A stretch of DNA of 64,000 bases from NCBI GenBank assembly GCA_963565915.1, contig OY751494.1:806001-870000 (forward strand). Direction: 5' to 3'. Shown piece after piece: positions 47,140 to 57,907 of the stretch; within the stretch, counting starts at the first letter, position 1, and each line of letters starts with the position of its first letter. A program made the position numbers and the translations under genes. Source of the DNA: Entoloma clypeatum (lineage: Eukaryota > Basidiomycota > Agaricomycetes > Agaricales > Entolomataceae). A model generated the notes under the pieces. That model was not told where the DNA came from and ran no database searches. It was given only the letters and a program-made list of their open reading frames with translations.

Positions 47140-48509
47140 TCAGGACTGTTCTTTCCAAAACGCATCCATCTCTTCATCAAGCTCTTGCTGTGTCACACAC
47201 TTCTTCGGTTCGCCACGCCGGGGTCGTCTCTCCCCTTTCCGTCCGCCTCGCCTCCGGGGTGATCCCACCCTTTCCATGGAGATACGCGAACTCAAACCGT
47301 CGCCTGTCCCAGCCCCGTTCATCGCCCCTCTCAGGTTTGTCCTCGCACGCCGAGGCAACGGAGCCGCAATTCTCGACGCCAGATCCGACTGCGCCGAAAT
47401 GGACGTACGCTCCAACAGCGTCCGTCCATCCCTCCCGATATAATCGGACCGCATCTTCGAGGGCGGCGAGAGCGGTGGCGCGACCTCCTCCTCCGAGCCA
47501 TCTTCTGCCAAGAACCGGTCCAACTCATCGTCGAGTTGGACCTTCTGCGATTCAGAGTCGATTATGGCTGCATCATCCTCCTGTTCCCCCTTCCTCCGTT
47601 TTGCAGCAGCCGGCGCACCTTCCCCGCCGTACACCTCCTTCCCCGCCAGCCGGCCATGCTTCCTGTAAAAATTGCTCTCCTTCATCGCGTCTTTCTTTTT
47701 CACATCCCCCTCAACAGCCCAGCGCATCTTGATTGTGCCTTTGAGCCCCTGCGCCTTACCAAGGCTCGCCCCGATGCGTTCCTCCGCGGGCCAGAGTGCC
47801 ATCGGGATGGAGTGCGCGGTGACGAAGTTCTCCATGTCTGGTCCTTCGGTTGTAGATTTTTGGAGGTGGGCGTAGGCGGCGCGCGCGAGGGTTTTCGAAG
47901 GGAAAACGAGGACGCAGGTGGTGTCGTCGATCCACTCGAGGCCCATGGGTTGGATTTGGAAGTGTTTGGCGTAGGCGAAGAGACGCGCGGTGGGGAGGTG
48001 GGCGATGGGCGGTCCGTGTAGGAGGACCGCGTTTGCGCGGTAGCTGAGGTCTATGGGGGGGATCAGAAGTAAGATTCGTGAGCGGGGACGGGGATTTCGG
48101 CGTTGAAATGCACCTTCATCCATTTCGTCATCTGCATTCACGTTCCCTCCGCTCTCTTCTTCTTCGTCTGATAGCTTTCGCTTACCGTTTCGAGAAGGAT
48201 CCGACAAACAAAGGGCGAGGCGAGAAGTGGCGAGGAGGGCAGGATATAACTCGCACATCAGGTCCTGTTCTTGCACACTCTCCAGAAAGTACATGCTACT
48301 CAGCGCACCTTGCCTACTCTCGCGACGGACGTATCTGACAGCAAGTACACTTTTGCAATTCCTATGCGCTTTGCGAGCGACGCTGCCTGCTCCTGTGCGG
48401 CGGGAATTTGCTCTTCGTATGGGATTGTATCGTCATATGAAAGGGTTTCGCCGGTGTTGGCAGCGGTGGCGAGGAGATCGAGGGATACTCCGTCTGGTGA
48501 ATTGTCCAT
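47140..48509 (-). CDS. NCBP3/FoP-like nuclear RNA-binding protein
   Basis: There are two exons (48509-48309 and 48264-47140) around a 44-bp GT-AG intron, giving 441 residues. An acidic segment (KRKLSDEEEESGG) precedes an RRM-like fold (AVLLHGPP, LFAYAKHFQIQPMGLEWIDD, TCVLVFPSKTLARAAYAHL), the pattern of NCBP3-type cap-binding/RNA-export proteins. The C terminus is Arg/Gly-rich and ends TQQELDEEMDAFW, like the FoP/CHTOP/ALYREF duplication tail that binds mRNA-export helicases. The assignment rests on these motifs only. It is divergently paired with KRR1. Confidence 0.72.
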
Positions 48510-48655
48510 GATTTTAGGGTGGAGGTTGCGATGAGAGATGGCAATAAGTTAGAAGAGGATGAAACGCGGATACGTGGCTGTTGCGTTCAAGTCACATTTC
48601 GTCGGCATCCGGGTTTATTTATTTGAACCAATTGTTCTCCTTCAACGCAATAAGT
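48510..48655. promoter_or_regulatory. shared bidirectional promoter region
   Basis: Only 146 bp separate the start codons of the NCBP3-like gene and KRR1, which point away from each other. Both promoters and 5' UTRs must fit here or overlap the genes. Confidence 0.7.
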
Positions 48656-50287
<1,632 letters not shown>

Positions 50288-50986
50288 TTTCTGTGTGGCA
50301 GACGCGCGCTGATTCCGGAGAATGACAGGATTGAGAAGATGGTTCCGTCGTTGGTTTCATGGATGGAAGTGCACTCTCAAATAAGTGCAGTTGGGTTGAG
50401 GGGTTGACCGTTGACCGTTGAACGTTAAGCCATGATTGACAATCTGTTCGGTACTTGTCTCCTCCCCATCCATCGCCTTCTCAAGTGAATATTTAAACTT
50501 AATCAGAATCGAGACAAACAAGATAAGCGATGCCCTTTCAGTTCCAACTGGTGAAACTCCTCAACGCGGCAGACACAGTGTGAATCTGTGATATCCAGCC
50601 TCTCAGGTATGGTGTGATATCTCGGGATGTCAAAGAACGACCTCTGCCGTGGGGTCCTCGACTTATGCCTGGAGCGTTGGATTCCGCTTCGCCGTGTTTC
50701 GAAAAAAACTTTTGCCATGAACGAAAAGGTGGATTGTCTCGTGATGCACTAGTTGGTTTACATGCTGGTAGTTATACAAGTCTGATCTAAGTAGACATAC
50801 TAACAGTTCTGGGGGCAGAAGCGACTCAGTGGAAAACGGGGATGCGGAATCTGTGGCCCAGGTACGTATCCTCGGGTTCCATCTCCATCGTCTGGGGGTG
50901 AGCGGAGACATGACTACGAAAACCCAAATGAGGAGCAAGCCTAAGGCGCGTCGTAGTCATGACGAAGACTCACCCGATGACGAATG
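50288..50986. other. KRR1 3' flank and Ngaro-like element 3' region
   Basis: No gene is recognised. An 11-bp inverted repeat (CATGACTACGA / TCGTAGTCATG, about 50909-50965) lies close to the end of the recombinase gene and may belong to the terminus of that element. Confidence 0.5.
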
Positions 50987-52174
50987 TCAAGCCTTAGGCA
51001 AGTGACGGAGACTTGATAGCCCCGTCCGCCTCCCTGGGTTGAGGGGAAGCATCTCGATATGTATCGCACCGAGATAATCCAAGCAACGCCAGTATTCCAA
51101 AAATGCCTGGGACCGCCACCGTCCGAATTTCTTCACCATGTCTGGTGGGACTCCTGAGACAAGATAAAAGGTTGTTCCTCCGATCCGAAAGCAATGTCCT
51201 GTGATGCGTGGGTACCTCGTCTTTTTTTCCTTGAGAATTGTGTTGATTCGTCGGACAAATTTAGACCTCGTCAGTGTGAGCAGATTGCCGTCATCACCGC
51301 GATACGCAGCTATGGGGTCATTTATGCAGAGCTTGTTCTTTATAAAGTGCTTGTGAATTGCATGAATCGGGTCGAGCGGCGCTTCCTGGCGGGGAATCCA
51401 GACATCATCGCCTCGTCCTTTCTGAGTCTTTGACCAAGGAAGGTGCAGGTTACAAGCTCCATTCTCCGCTGTTGATTCGGCGATATTTGCGAACGTTGCG
51501 TGACGTCGTGGGTCAAACTTGGCAAAAATTTGGGTCGGTGGCAGAATCTCGCCGCAGCGCAGTTGGGAGAAGAAAGATAGCAAGCAGATAGCACGCACAC
51601 AGGTATCGAGGCCTGATGACCTGCTGAGGCCTTTGTCCAAGTCAAGGAGCATTGGTATAGTCACCGGAGCCCTCTTGTTGCGAAACGATGATGCAGGTCT
51701 AAGTTCCTCGACTCCTTTCAGTATACGCCGTAGAAGACTCCCCCCTTGCCAGATTAGACCCCGCCTTTCGTGCTCTTTTCTGATAGCCAATAGTTTCGCT
51801 CCGACAGACTTTCCAGCCAGTCGTCCTGCATATGAGGCGGCCCACGCGACCAGGAGATCTTCGTTCGCCGGAAGCGCATTGTCGTTCGGGATCCCGAGGC
51901 CCTCGCAGAATGCCAAGAACTCTCGAAGGCGGCTGGCGTCTTTCACCTGTGATGTCTTGCAGACAGCTGCATCCTGCACATGTTTGATTCGATATACCAA
52001 TGCAGGAGGTAATTGGAAACTAGTACGGGGCGGAGTTGGGATGCGGGTTGAATAGGGTTGGTTTCGATTGTGGTGAAAGGCGAGCTGTCCGCCGTGTAGC
52101 TGGGCAAGCTGCGCTAGGTTGTTTGTCTGATCATCAGGCACGTAGATGGATCGAGTGTGTCTGATAGGTGGCAT
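50987..52174 (-). CDS. tyrosine recombinase of the Ngaro-like element
   Basis: This is a 395-residue frame starting MPPIRHTRSIYVPDDQ. The N-terminal core-binding part covers roughly residues 55-165. The catalytic part has Arg206 (SFFSQLRCGEI), His327 and Arg330 (ITGHCFRIGG), Trp353 (KFGRWRSQAF) and the nucleophile Tyr361 (FLEYWR). All key residues are present and no stop interrupts it. The enzyme would insert a circular cDNA without target duplication. The start follows the RT gene by 81 bp on the same strand. A longer open frame reaches 52222. Confidence 0.88.
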   Translation of the reverse strand: MPPIRHTRSIYVPDDQTNNLAQLAQLHGGQLAFHHNRNQPYSTRIPTPPRTSFQLPPALVYRIKHVQDAAVCKTSQVKDASRLREFLAFCEGLGIPNDNALPANEDLLVAWAASYAGRLAGKSVGAKLLAIRKEHERRGLIWQGGSLLRRILKGVEELRPASSFRNKRAPVTIPMLLDLDKGLSRSSGLDTCVRAICLLSFFSQLRCGEILPPTQIFAKFDPRRHATFANIAESTAENGACNLHLPWSKTQKGRGDDVWIPRQEAPLDPIHAIHKHFIKNKLCINDPIAAYRGDDGNLLTLTRSKFVRRINTILKEKKTRYPRITGHCFRIGGTTFYLVSGVPPDMVKKFGRWRSQAFLEYWRCLDYLGAIHIEMLPLNPGRRTGLSSLRHLPKA

Positions 52175-52255
52175 TGTAGTTAAGTGACAAGGAAGAGAGT
52201 GCTCTGTCGTGACGAGCCACATCCGTCACACCAGCTGGTACGAGGCAACAAACTT

Positions 52256-54079
52256 TCATTGTAATCTAACGTCGTGGAAGGATACTGCTTTATGTATGAA
52301 GTTTGTCAGGTGAAAAGGTAATTTGGGCGGGAAAGCGAATAGCATATTTTTTCCAGGAAAAACTCCCCTCGATGGCCCATCAGCTGGATTTTCCGATGTT
52401 GGTATCCACACGCACGATACCCATAAACTGTTGTCTTGTATGAGCTTGACAATTTCTCGCAAGATCATGTTTTGTTGGGTGCCTCGAGATCGACCTGCCC
52501 GTAGAGCACCCACCACACCCTGGTTGTCCGAACGCACAATTACATGACAGTTTCCGAACTTTGCAGTGCAGAGCGTGCGGACTGCGAGCTCAACTGCCAC
52601 CATTTCCGCCCAACCGATTTCGCGTCCATCCAACTGCCAGTCCTCTTTGAGTTGCCATGCGAGCCATCTCCCGTTAATGTACAATCCGATACCCCATGTA
52701 GTCGACGCGTCCACGAACAGCTTTGTGTCCAAAGGGTCTGGTGGGCGGATGATTTTTAACCCTACGAACTCTTCGTGCAGTCTGTTCCTCCACCAGTCCA
52801 TATCATCCGCTGTCTGTGGCGACATTTTGTGTCTCGCGCTGTGTGCATAGCCATCTTTGAAACCACCTCGAAATTTATATAGTGCAACCATGTGGGCCCG
52901 TCCCTCTGGGACGACGAGGCAGACGTGGTTCAGAGTACCGATGAGATGTTCCGCTTCTTTCGCCGTGTGGAGGGATCCGTGGATCCACGTTGAAAGCCGT
53001 TCTAGATATTTCTCTTTTTTCTTTCCGGGCAGCTCAACTGTTTTCGCATATAGGTCCCATTTGAAACCAATGTACGTGAAAGCTGTCGCGAAGTCTATGA
53101 ATTTTGCAGGTGCCCAGGGCCAACCTAGCTCTTCGCCGATGCTCCATATAGACTCCGCCGAATAGGTGAATTCGTGAGATCCATCTGGTAGATGGCGAGA
53201 CGGGAAACGTATAAATATGAAATCATCCACCCACTTGATCACTGCGTCAACCCCCCGTGCTAGAAGTATCTTGACCAGGGCATCGGCTATTCTGCCAAAC
53301 ACGCCGGGAGATGGCGAAGCACCAAAATTCAGAACGTGGTCGAGATGGATGAGACCTTTGATCATGATCGCCATAAAGGGACGTGCCGATGGATGGGTGG
53401 GGACATTACGGAATGCGGCATCGACATCGAACACTGCAGCCTGAGTTCCTCCTGGTGCATCTGCAACCAATAAGTAGCACTCCGAGAAGGATCCCCACGC
53501 GCATTGGAATTTTTTGGAGTTGATAATTGTGTTGATAGAGACTTGTGTTGGATCGATAACATATCTTTCAGCGGCATCGCGCGGCAAATTTTCTAGGTCG
53601 ATGCGATAACCCATCTTTGGGTAAGAGTGATTTACAATTACACGGCGCTTACCACCTCCTTGACTAATAACTGCAAGGGGGGCGGTACGGAAGTGTCCAA
53701 TAAGCGAGAACAGGATTTCTGGGTCGTAACCGTGCGATATTCTACCGAGTTCTATTTCTTCAGCGTATTTCATAATGACAAAGTCTTCATCGTCTTGTGA
53801 TGTAAAATGATTGCGGGGTATGGATGTGCAAGCGAGAGAGAAGTTTTCGAGGCCGCAAAGGAAGCCCTGCCTGAGGCCTACCGGAATGTCGTCGAACTCA
53901 TCAAAGATGCCGGCATCTTTCAACGCGAGTTCCCAAGCATCAGCCTTCAGCTTGGTTACAATTGGGAAGATGTCGTCAAGCTGTACATCTTGTCGATCCG
54001 TGCGAGAGATCTCCACATAGGGAACAGGAGTGGCTGTAGGTACAGGCAGGCGCTCGTCTACACCCGGAGGCGGCGACAT
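52256..54079 (-). CDS. reverse transcriptase - RNase H of the Ngaro-like element
   Basis: A 607-residue frame from the ATG at 54079 (MSPPPGVDERLPVPTAT). The RT has FDVDAAFRNVPTHPSARPF with the first Asp pair and VIKWVDDFIFIRF with the VDD motif (near residue 285). RNase H has KLFVDASTTWGIGLYI, WAEMVAVELAVR and VRSDNQGVVGAL, followed by the NPADGPSRG motif typical of the group. It is uninterrupted. It overlaps the end of gag by about 100 bp in another frame. The open frame extends upstream to 54454 but only through gag sequence. Confidence 0.88.
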   Translation of the reverse strand: MSPPPGVDERLPVPTATPVPYVEISRTDRQDVQLDDIFPIVTKLKADAWELALKDAGIFDEFDDIPVGLRQGFLCGLENFSLACTSIPRNHFTSQDDEDFVIMKYAEEIELGRISHGYDPEILFSLIGHFRTAPLAVISQGGGKRRVIVNHSYPKMGYRIDLENLPRDAAERYVIDPTQVSINTIINSKKFQCAWGSFSECYLLVADAPGGTQAAVFDVDAAFRNVPTHPSARPFMAIMIKGLIHLDHVLNFGASPSPGVFGRIADALVKILLARGVDAVIKWVDDFIFIRFPSRHLPDGSHEFTYSAESIWSIGEELGWPWAPAKFIDFATAFTYIGFKWDLYAKTVELPGKKKEKYLERLSTWIHGSLHTAKEAEHLIGTLNHVCLVVPEGRAHMVALYKFRGGFKDGYAHSARHKMSPQTADDMDWWRNRLHEEFVGLKIIRPPDPLDTKLFVDASTTWGIGLYINGRWLAWQLKEDWQLDGREIGWAEMVAVELAVRTLCTAKFGNCHVIVRSDNQGVVGALRAGRSRGTQQNMILREIVKLIQDNSLWVSCVWIPTSENPADGPSRGVFPGKNMLFAFPPKLPFHLTNFIHKAVSFHDVRLQ

Positions 54080-55056
54080 TGAAGGAGATGCACACAATCT
54101 TGTTGCCGAGGAGCTTGTCGACCCACTTTCCCTGGTCATTCTGGACCAAGCGCCTCGCAATTCCTTGATGGTCTTTGTGGGAGTGCGCGTCGCCACAGAG
54201 GTAGCACCTGAAGTTTGATGATGATTGTTGAGGCCGAAAGGAAGGTGGAAACGCCTGGGTATATCCCCCTCGCGATGGGTTGAACGTGCTTCCGACGTGA
54301 AAAACCACGGCCTCTTCCTCGCTGGCCCCCACTTCCCCCAGTCGGCTGTCTGAGTTGCTCGAGGACCGCCGGAACGAGATTTCGCATTTTGTACTTGTAG
54401 AACAATGGTTCCGCGAAAATTAGACCAAAGGAATCGTCCCTCCTGCCAACCCATGATGTGTAAGCCTCAACAATGTAGCCTCTGTACCGCGGCCAGTCCT
54501 GCGTGTAGTCGGGCCTAGCCGCAATGACGCTGAAGAATTCTGCAAACATGTCCGCACAGTCCGTGGCTCGTGGTCTTCCTATTGCAATATCGTCACCCAT
54601 GATCAGGTACCTGCGCATGCCTCGGACAAAGTTCTCGCGAATTTCCGTGAAATCGTCAGTGGTTATTTGATGATCTTTCGCCGCCGTCATTGTCTTTTGC
54701 TTCAATCTGATCTCGCCCTTGTCATTCCAGCCGATTTCAGTATCGACTCCGTCGGTCGAGCGTGACGCATTCATACAGGCTCTGTGCGTGCAAAGGGCGA
54801 GTGGTATGTAGTTTTTGAATCCGCCTTTGAGCTCTTTGATGACGGCTATCGGAAGGTCGCTGGTGGCATTCGTGATCGCTTGCGAGAAGTATCTTCTGCC
54901 GGGGGGTTGAGCATCTGCGGGTGGCTGGGATGTGGTGCTGACACCCAGGGCTGCTGCGACTGCGGCGATAAAATCGGGCGTCAACGCGTGCGGTGCCCCC
55001 GGCATTTTGGCAAGCGATGCGAGAGGATATGCAGGCACGGGCGCTGATGCGAACAC
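53976..55056 (-). pseudogene. gag of the Ngaro-like element, one frameshift
   Basis: The first part (55056 to about 54310) is a gag-like helical domain (KELKGGFKNYIPLALCTHRA, DDFTEIRENFVRGMRRYL, YIVEAYTSWVGRRDDSFG) ending in a GRGRG stretch. The Cys/His tail (FRCYLCGDAHSHKDHQG, then CSLCGDLSHGSTRC) lies in another frame ending at 53976. The shift falls near a T run at about 54300. It is either a mutation or a slippage site; it is the only visible defect in the element. Confidence 0.7.
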
Positions 55057-55203
55057 CTATATGCAGGTCAACATCGTCGTTCATGCTGGGTACAGAATGC
55101 AATGGTACGTGTGTACATGATGGGACAGCTCTTGAGCTGTAGTGCGTGAGTCTGTCTGCGTGACAAGATGCGAGTCTGCTGGTGCGGCTATCTGCGGGCC
55201 TGA

Positions 55204-56217
55204 CTATATGGGTGTAAATATATGCGGCGCAGGTTGGGGTAAAATACCAACCCCTTGGTTGTTCGGCTGTGCGGCAGATCGCGGGACTGCTTGCGAGGTG
55301 ACCTGCGGGCCTGTCTGCGCTACGCTAGCGTACTCCTCAAAAAGCCTTCTGCTGGGCGCCGAATGGCGCAGGTGTGATGAACCTGGTGAGCGCACGCGGT
55401 AGGTGATGCCACCAACAATGGGTGCTGATGCGGGAGCCCTTGCGTAGAGGCGTTCAGGAATCGGAACGAGGCCTTCAGCCGCTGCCCAAGCCGTGTTACT
55501 GTCACGAGTGCGAAGGACAGGCGAGCGTTGATTGAAAATGGTAGATGCATGCGTACTCCCACCTCTACGAAGGAGGGGGTTCTGCGAGATGGGCGTCGAG
55601 TATGTCGATGCTGCTGGGTCAAGCCCTATCGGCGAACCAAGGTGCTGGTTCTGCTGGGCTGTGTCCGCTGGTGGTAAAGGCTCATCACTCATCGGCTCCT
55701 CAAAGTGCGAGGGCGAGAAATCAGCTGCTGAGGCCAACTGAGGTGGGCAGGGACCATCGCGCCCGGAGCCTGGAGCGTCACTCGTAGCAGTGCGTTTGCG
55801 GCCCGCCCTGGACGTCGGAGGTGCATCTGAGGCCACCTGGGGTGTAGTGATGTCCCGAAGGCCACCAGCATTCCCAGATGGACCTGCAGATCCGGCAGAG
55901 CGCTCGGACACCGTTTGGAGGACCTCGTACACGTAGCCGACGGCCCGTTTCATGCCAGGCGGAGCCTCAACGACAGTCCGTTCAGAGCGGCTTGGCGCGA
56001 TTGGTTGTGTTGATCTGGCCCTGGATAAGGCGACGCGAGTCGATCGGCGAATACTCAGCTGGGACGATCCTTCAGGGGCCACGATCCGACGACTGGTTCC
56101 TTTCTTTGAATTCTCCCGCACTGCGACCGCCACGTAAGGGTCTGAAAGAGGACCGGATCCTTGACCGCTATCCGTACTAGCGGTGGTTGTTCCCGAATGT
56201 GGGGGTTGAGTGTCCAT
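55204..56217 (-). CDS. ORF1 of the Ngaro-like element, unknown function
   Basis: A 337-residue Ser/Arg/Pro-rich frame (MDTQPPHSGTTTASTDSG onward) without recognisable domains. It looks disordered. It lies directly upstream of gag on the same strand. It could be a gag N-terminal extension, an independent element ORF or an old host gene; the first two are more likely. Confidence 0.5.
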   Translation of the reverse strand: MDTQPPHSGTTTASTDSGQGSGPLSDPYVAVAVRENSKKGTSRRIVAPEGSSQLSIRRSTRVALSRARSTQPIAPSRSERTVVEAPPGMKRAVGYVYEVLQTVSERSAGSAGPSGNAGGLRDITTPQVASDAPPTSRAGRKRTATSDAPGSGRDGPCPPQLASAADFSPSHFEEPMSDEPLPPADTAQQNQHLGSPIGLDPAASTYSTPISQNPLLRRGGSTHASTIFNQRSPVLRTRDSNTAWAAAEGLVPIPERLYARAPASAPIVGGITYRVRSPGSSHLRHSAPSRRLFEEYASVAQTGPQVTSQAVPRSAAQPNNQGVGILPQPAPHIFTPI

Positions 56218-57907
56218 GTGGTTCGTCAAGCAGGAGTGAGAAAGGTTTGCGAAAGAGAGTGGGTTGCGTGAAGAGAGCGATCTATGCAAAAAGGCGTGCA
56301 GAGAAAAATCGCGAGCTATGCTATGTGCGTCTATGCGATAAGAGAAAAAGGAACAGAGGATCACATGATCACGAAGCCTCGCCTTTCCTCATGCAAAACC
56401 TCGGTACACTGCGCTCGTTCCTCGCTCGTCTACCTCCCACTTATCCTCAGGTTCGGCCAATCACTTCTTGCCTAAATATGGGCCTGTTGGGGTTGCCGCT
56501 ATGGTGAAAACAGGGCTGTCCTGCTAAAAGCCCATCAACTATTTGGGAGGAACAACCCTCAAACTTGAAGTTCCGATTATCAAGGAACGTTAACGGCTGA
56601 ATAACTGACAGGAGGAATGGAAGCCCTCATACAGGCTGCCCGAATCCAAGCCATCAAGGGGCCCTCTTTTGATTTCGATTCAACCACCTGTACAAAAATT
56701 CAACTCAATGTGCTATTATATGACGGACAGCCTCTATTACTCCCTTTGTGGACACTTTGACGTAAGGGTGACTTGCAAACAGGACTGTTTCAAACAGAAC
56801 TGCGTGGTTAGCAAGGAGCATCCCTCTCGTCAGTAGAAGCGTCCTCGAGAGGACAATTGGACGGTGATTTTGGCTCTGACGATCATTTTTTTGCAGTGTG
56901 CAAGTCTCACCAAAGCTGCATCCAAATCATGGACCCGCCTGCGCGGAATAGGATCGGGACGCGCGATACCCTGTGCGAGCACTGCATAAGGGTCTCGGGG
57001 AGTACTAAATAATGGACGCATGAGGAGGTGAGCACTGATAAGGATTTAAAGTCTCCGTCGACTTAAACTACTTTCTAGTAGTGTGGTTCCAACCTGTCAC
57101 AGAGGGCGGCTGCGGGTGTGGAGTTGGCAGGGGCTAGGAGGTCGAACTCTCGAGTTCTTTCGTCGCGATGAACCTGCCTGAAGTGTTTTTGTAAAGGGTT
57201 AACTTGGATCAATTGATTCTCCCCTTCGAACGACGGGTGTGATACGGAATATTTTTCTGCTGGAAGCATATTATTACTGACTTCAAACCCTGGCACAATG
57301 TTAGGAGCGAGGGGAAGACGATGCTCCAGACACGGCCGATGCAACCCAGTAATGTGAAGCCGGATCTCGTACGACGGGTACGAAGCCCACGATGTGTGAC
57401 AGCTACACTTTCGGGGAAGTTACTCCCCTGCACAATGGTCTCGCAAGATCGATATACCCGAGTCCTGAACTTTCGAAGGGGCCTTCTCCGTTCTACGTCT
57501 TCCCTGCCATGTGCACTAACTTGATAAATCACATCACAGTCCGATCGCCGGCGTTCGTGAATCTCAAATCTGCATCGTCTGAATGTTTTGGGATCACGGA
57601 AGCTCTATGTGGCTTCAAATTTCAGCCAGGCGACAGTCGTGGGTCCGTTCACACCCCTCAGCATCCTTCTGATTGGCCCCTTTCGTAGTGCCGTGTCCTG
57701 AACTCGGCATCCTCGGATTGACTGAGGCAAGGGCCAGGCTCCGACATTTTTCCTCAGCGGTCACAGGTGTGTATCAGGTAGATCAGAGGCGATGACCCGC
57801 TCACAAAAACACAATGTTCGCCTGCCGCTGTAATCATGTTTCCACACTCACCAGATAAAAGGTCAATCTCGAATTGGGCTGTAAGAAACCCCAACCCTCA
57901 TTCCACC
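56218..57907. other. intergenic, no gene recognised
   Basis: Between the Ngaro-like element and the P450 start. It should hold the 5' terminus of the element and the P450 promoter. Short open frames show no domain. Confidence 0.5.

Larger units (their letters stand above)
50987..56217 (-). mobile_element. tyrosine-recombinase retrotransposon, DIRS/Ngaro-like
   Basis: The minus-strand order is ORF1, gag with a Cys/His tail, RT-RNase H, then tyrosine recombinase. RT plus a tyrosine recombinase, with no DDE integrase, defines the DIRS order. No methyltransferase frame is seen, which favours Ngaro, a group known from basidiomycetes. Only the coding span is given. I looked for the split direct repeats expected at the ends and could not identify them. 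Confidence 0.85.

Noticed and set aside
54080..54454. N-terminal extension of the Ngaro RT frame
   Set aside because: This stretch is gag coding sequence in a different frame, so the RT start at 54079 is preferred.
50288..57060. Split direct repeats of the Ngaro-like element
   Set aside because: I scanned both flanks and found only a 13-bp partial match (TATCCTC-GGTTC). That is too short to call.
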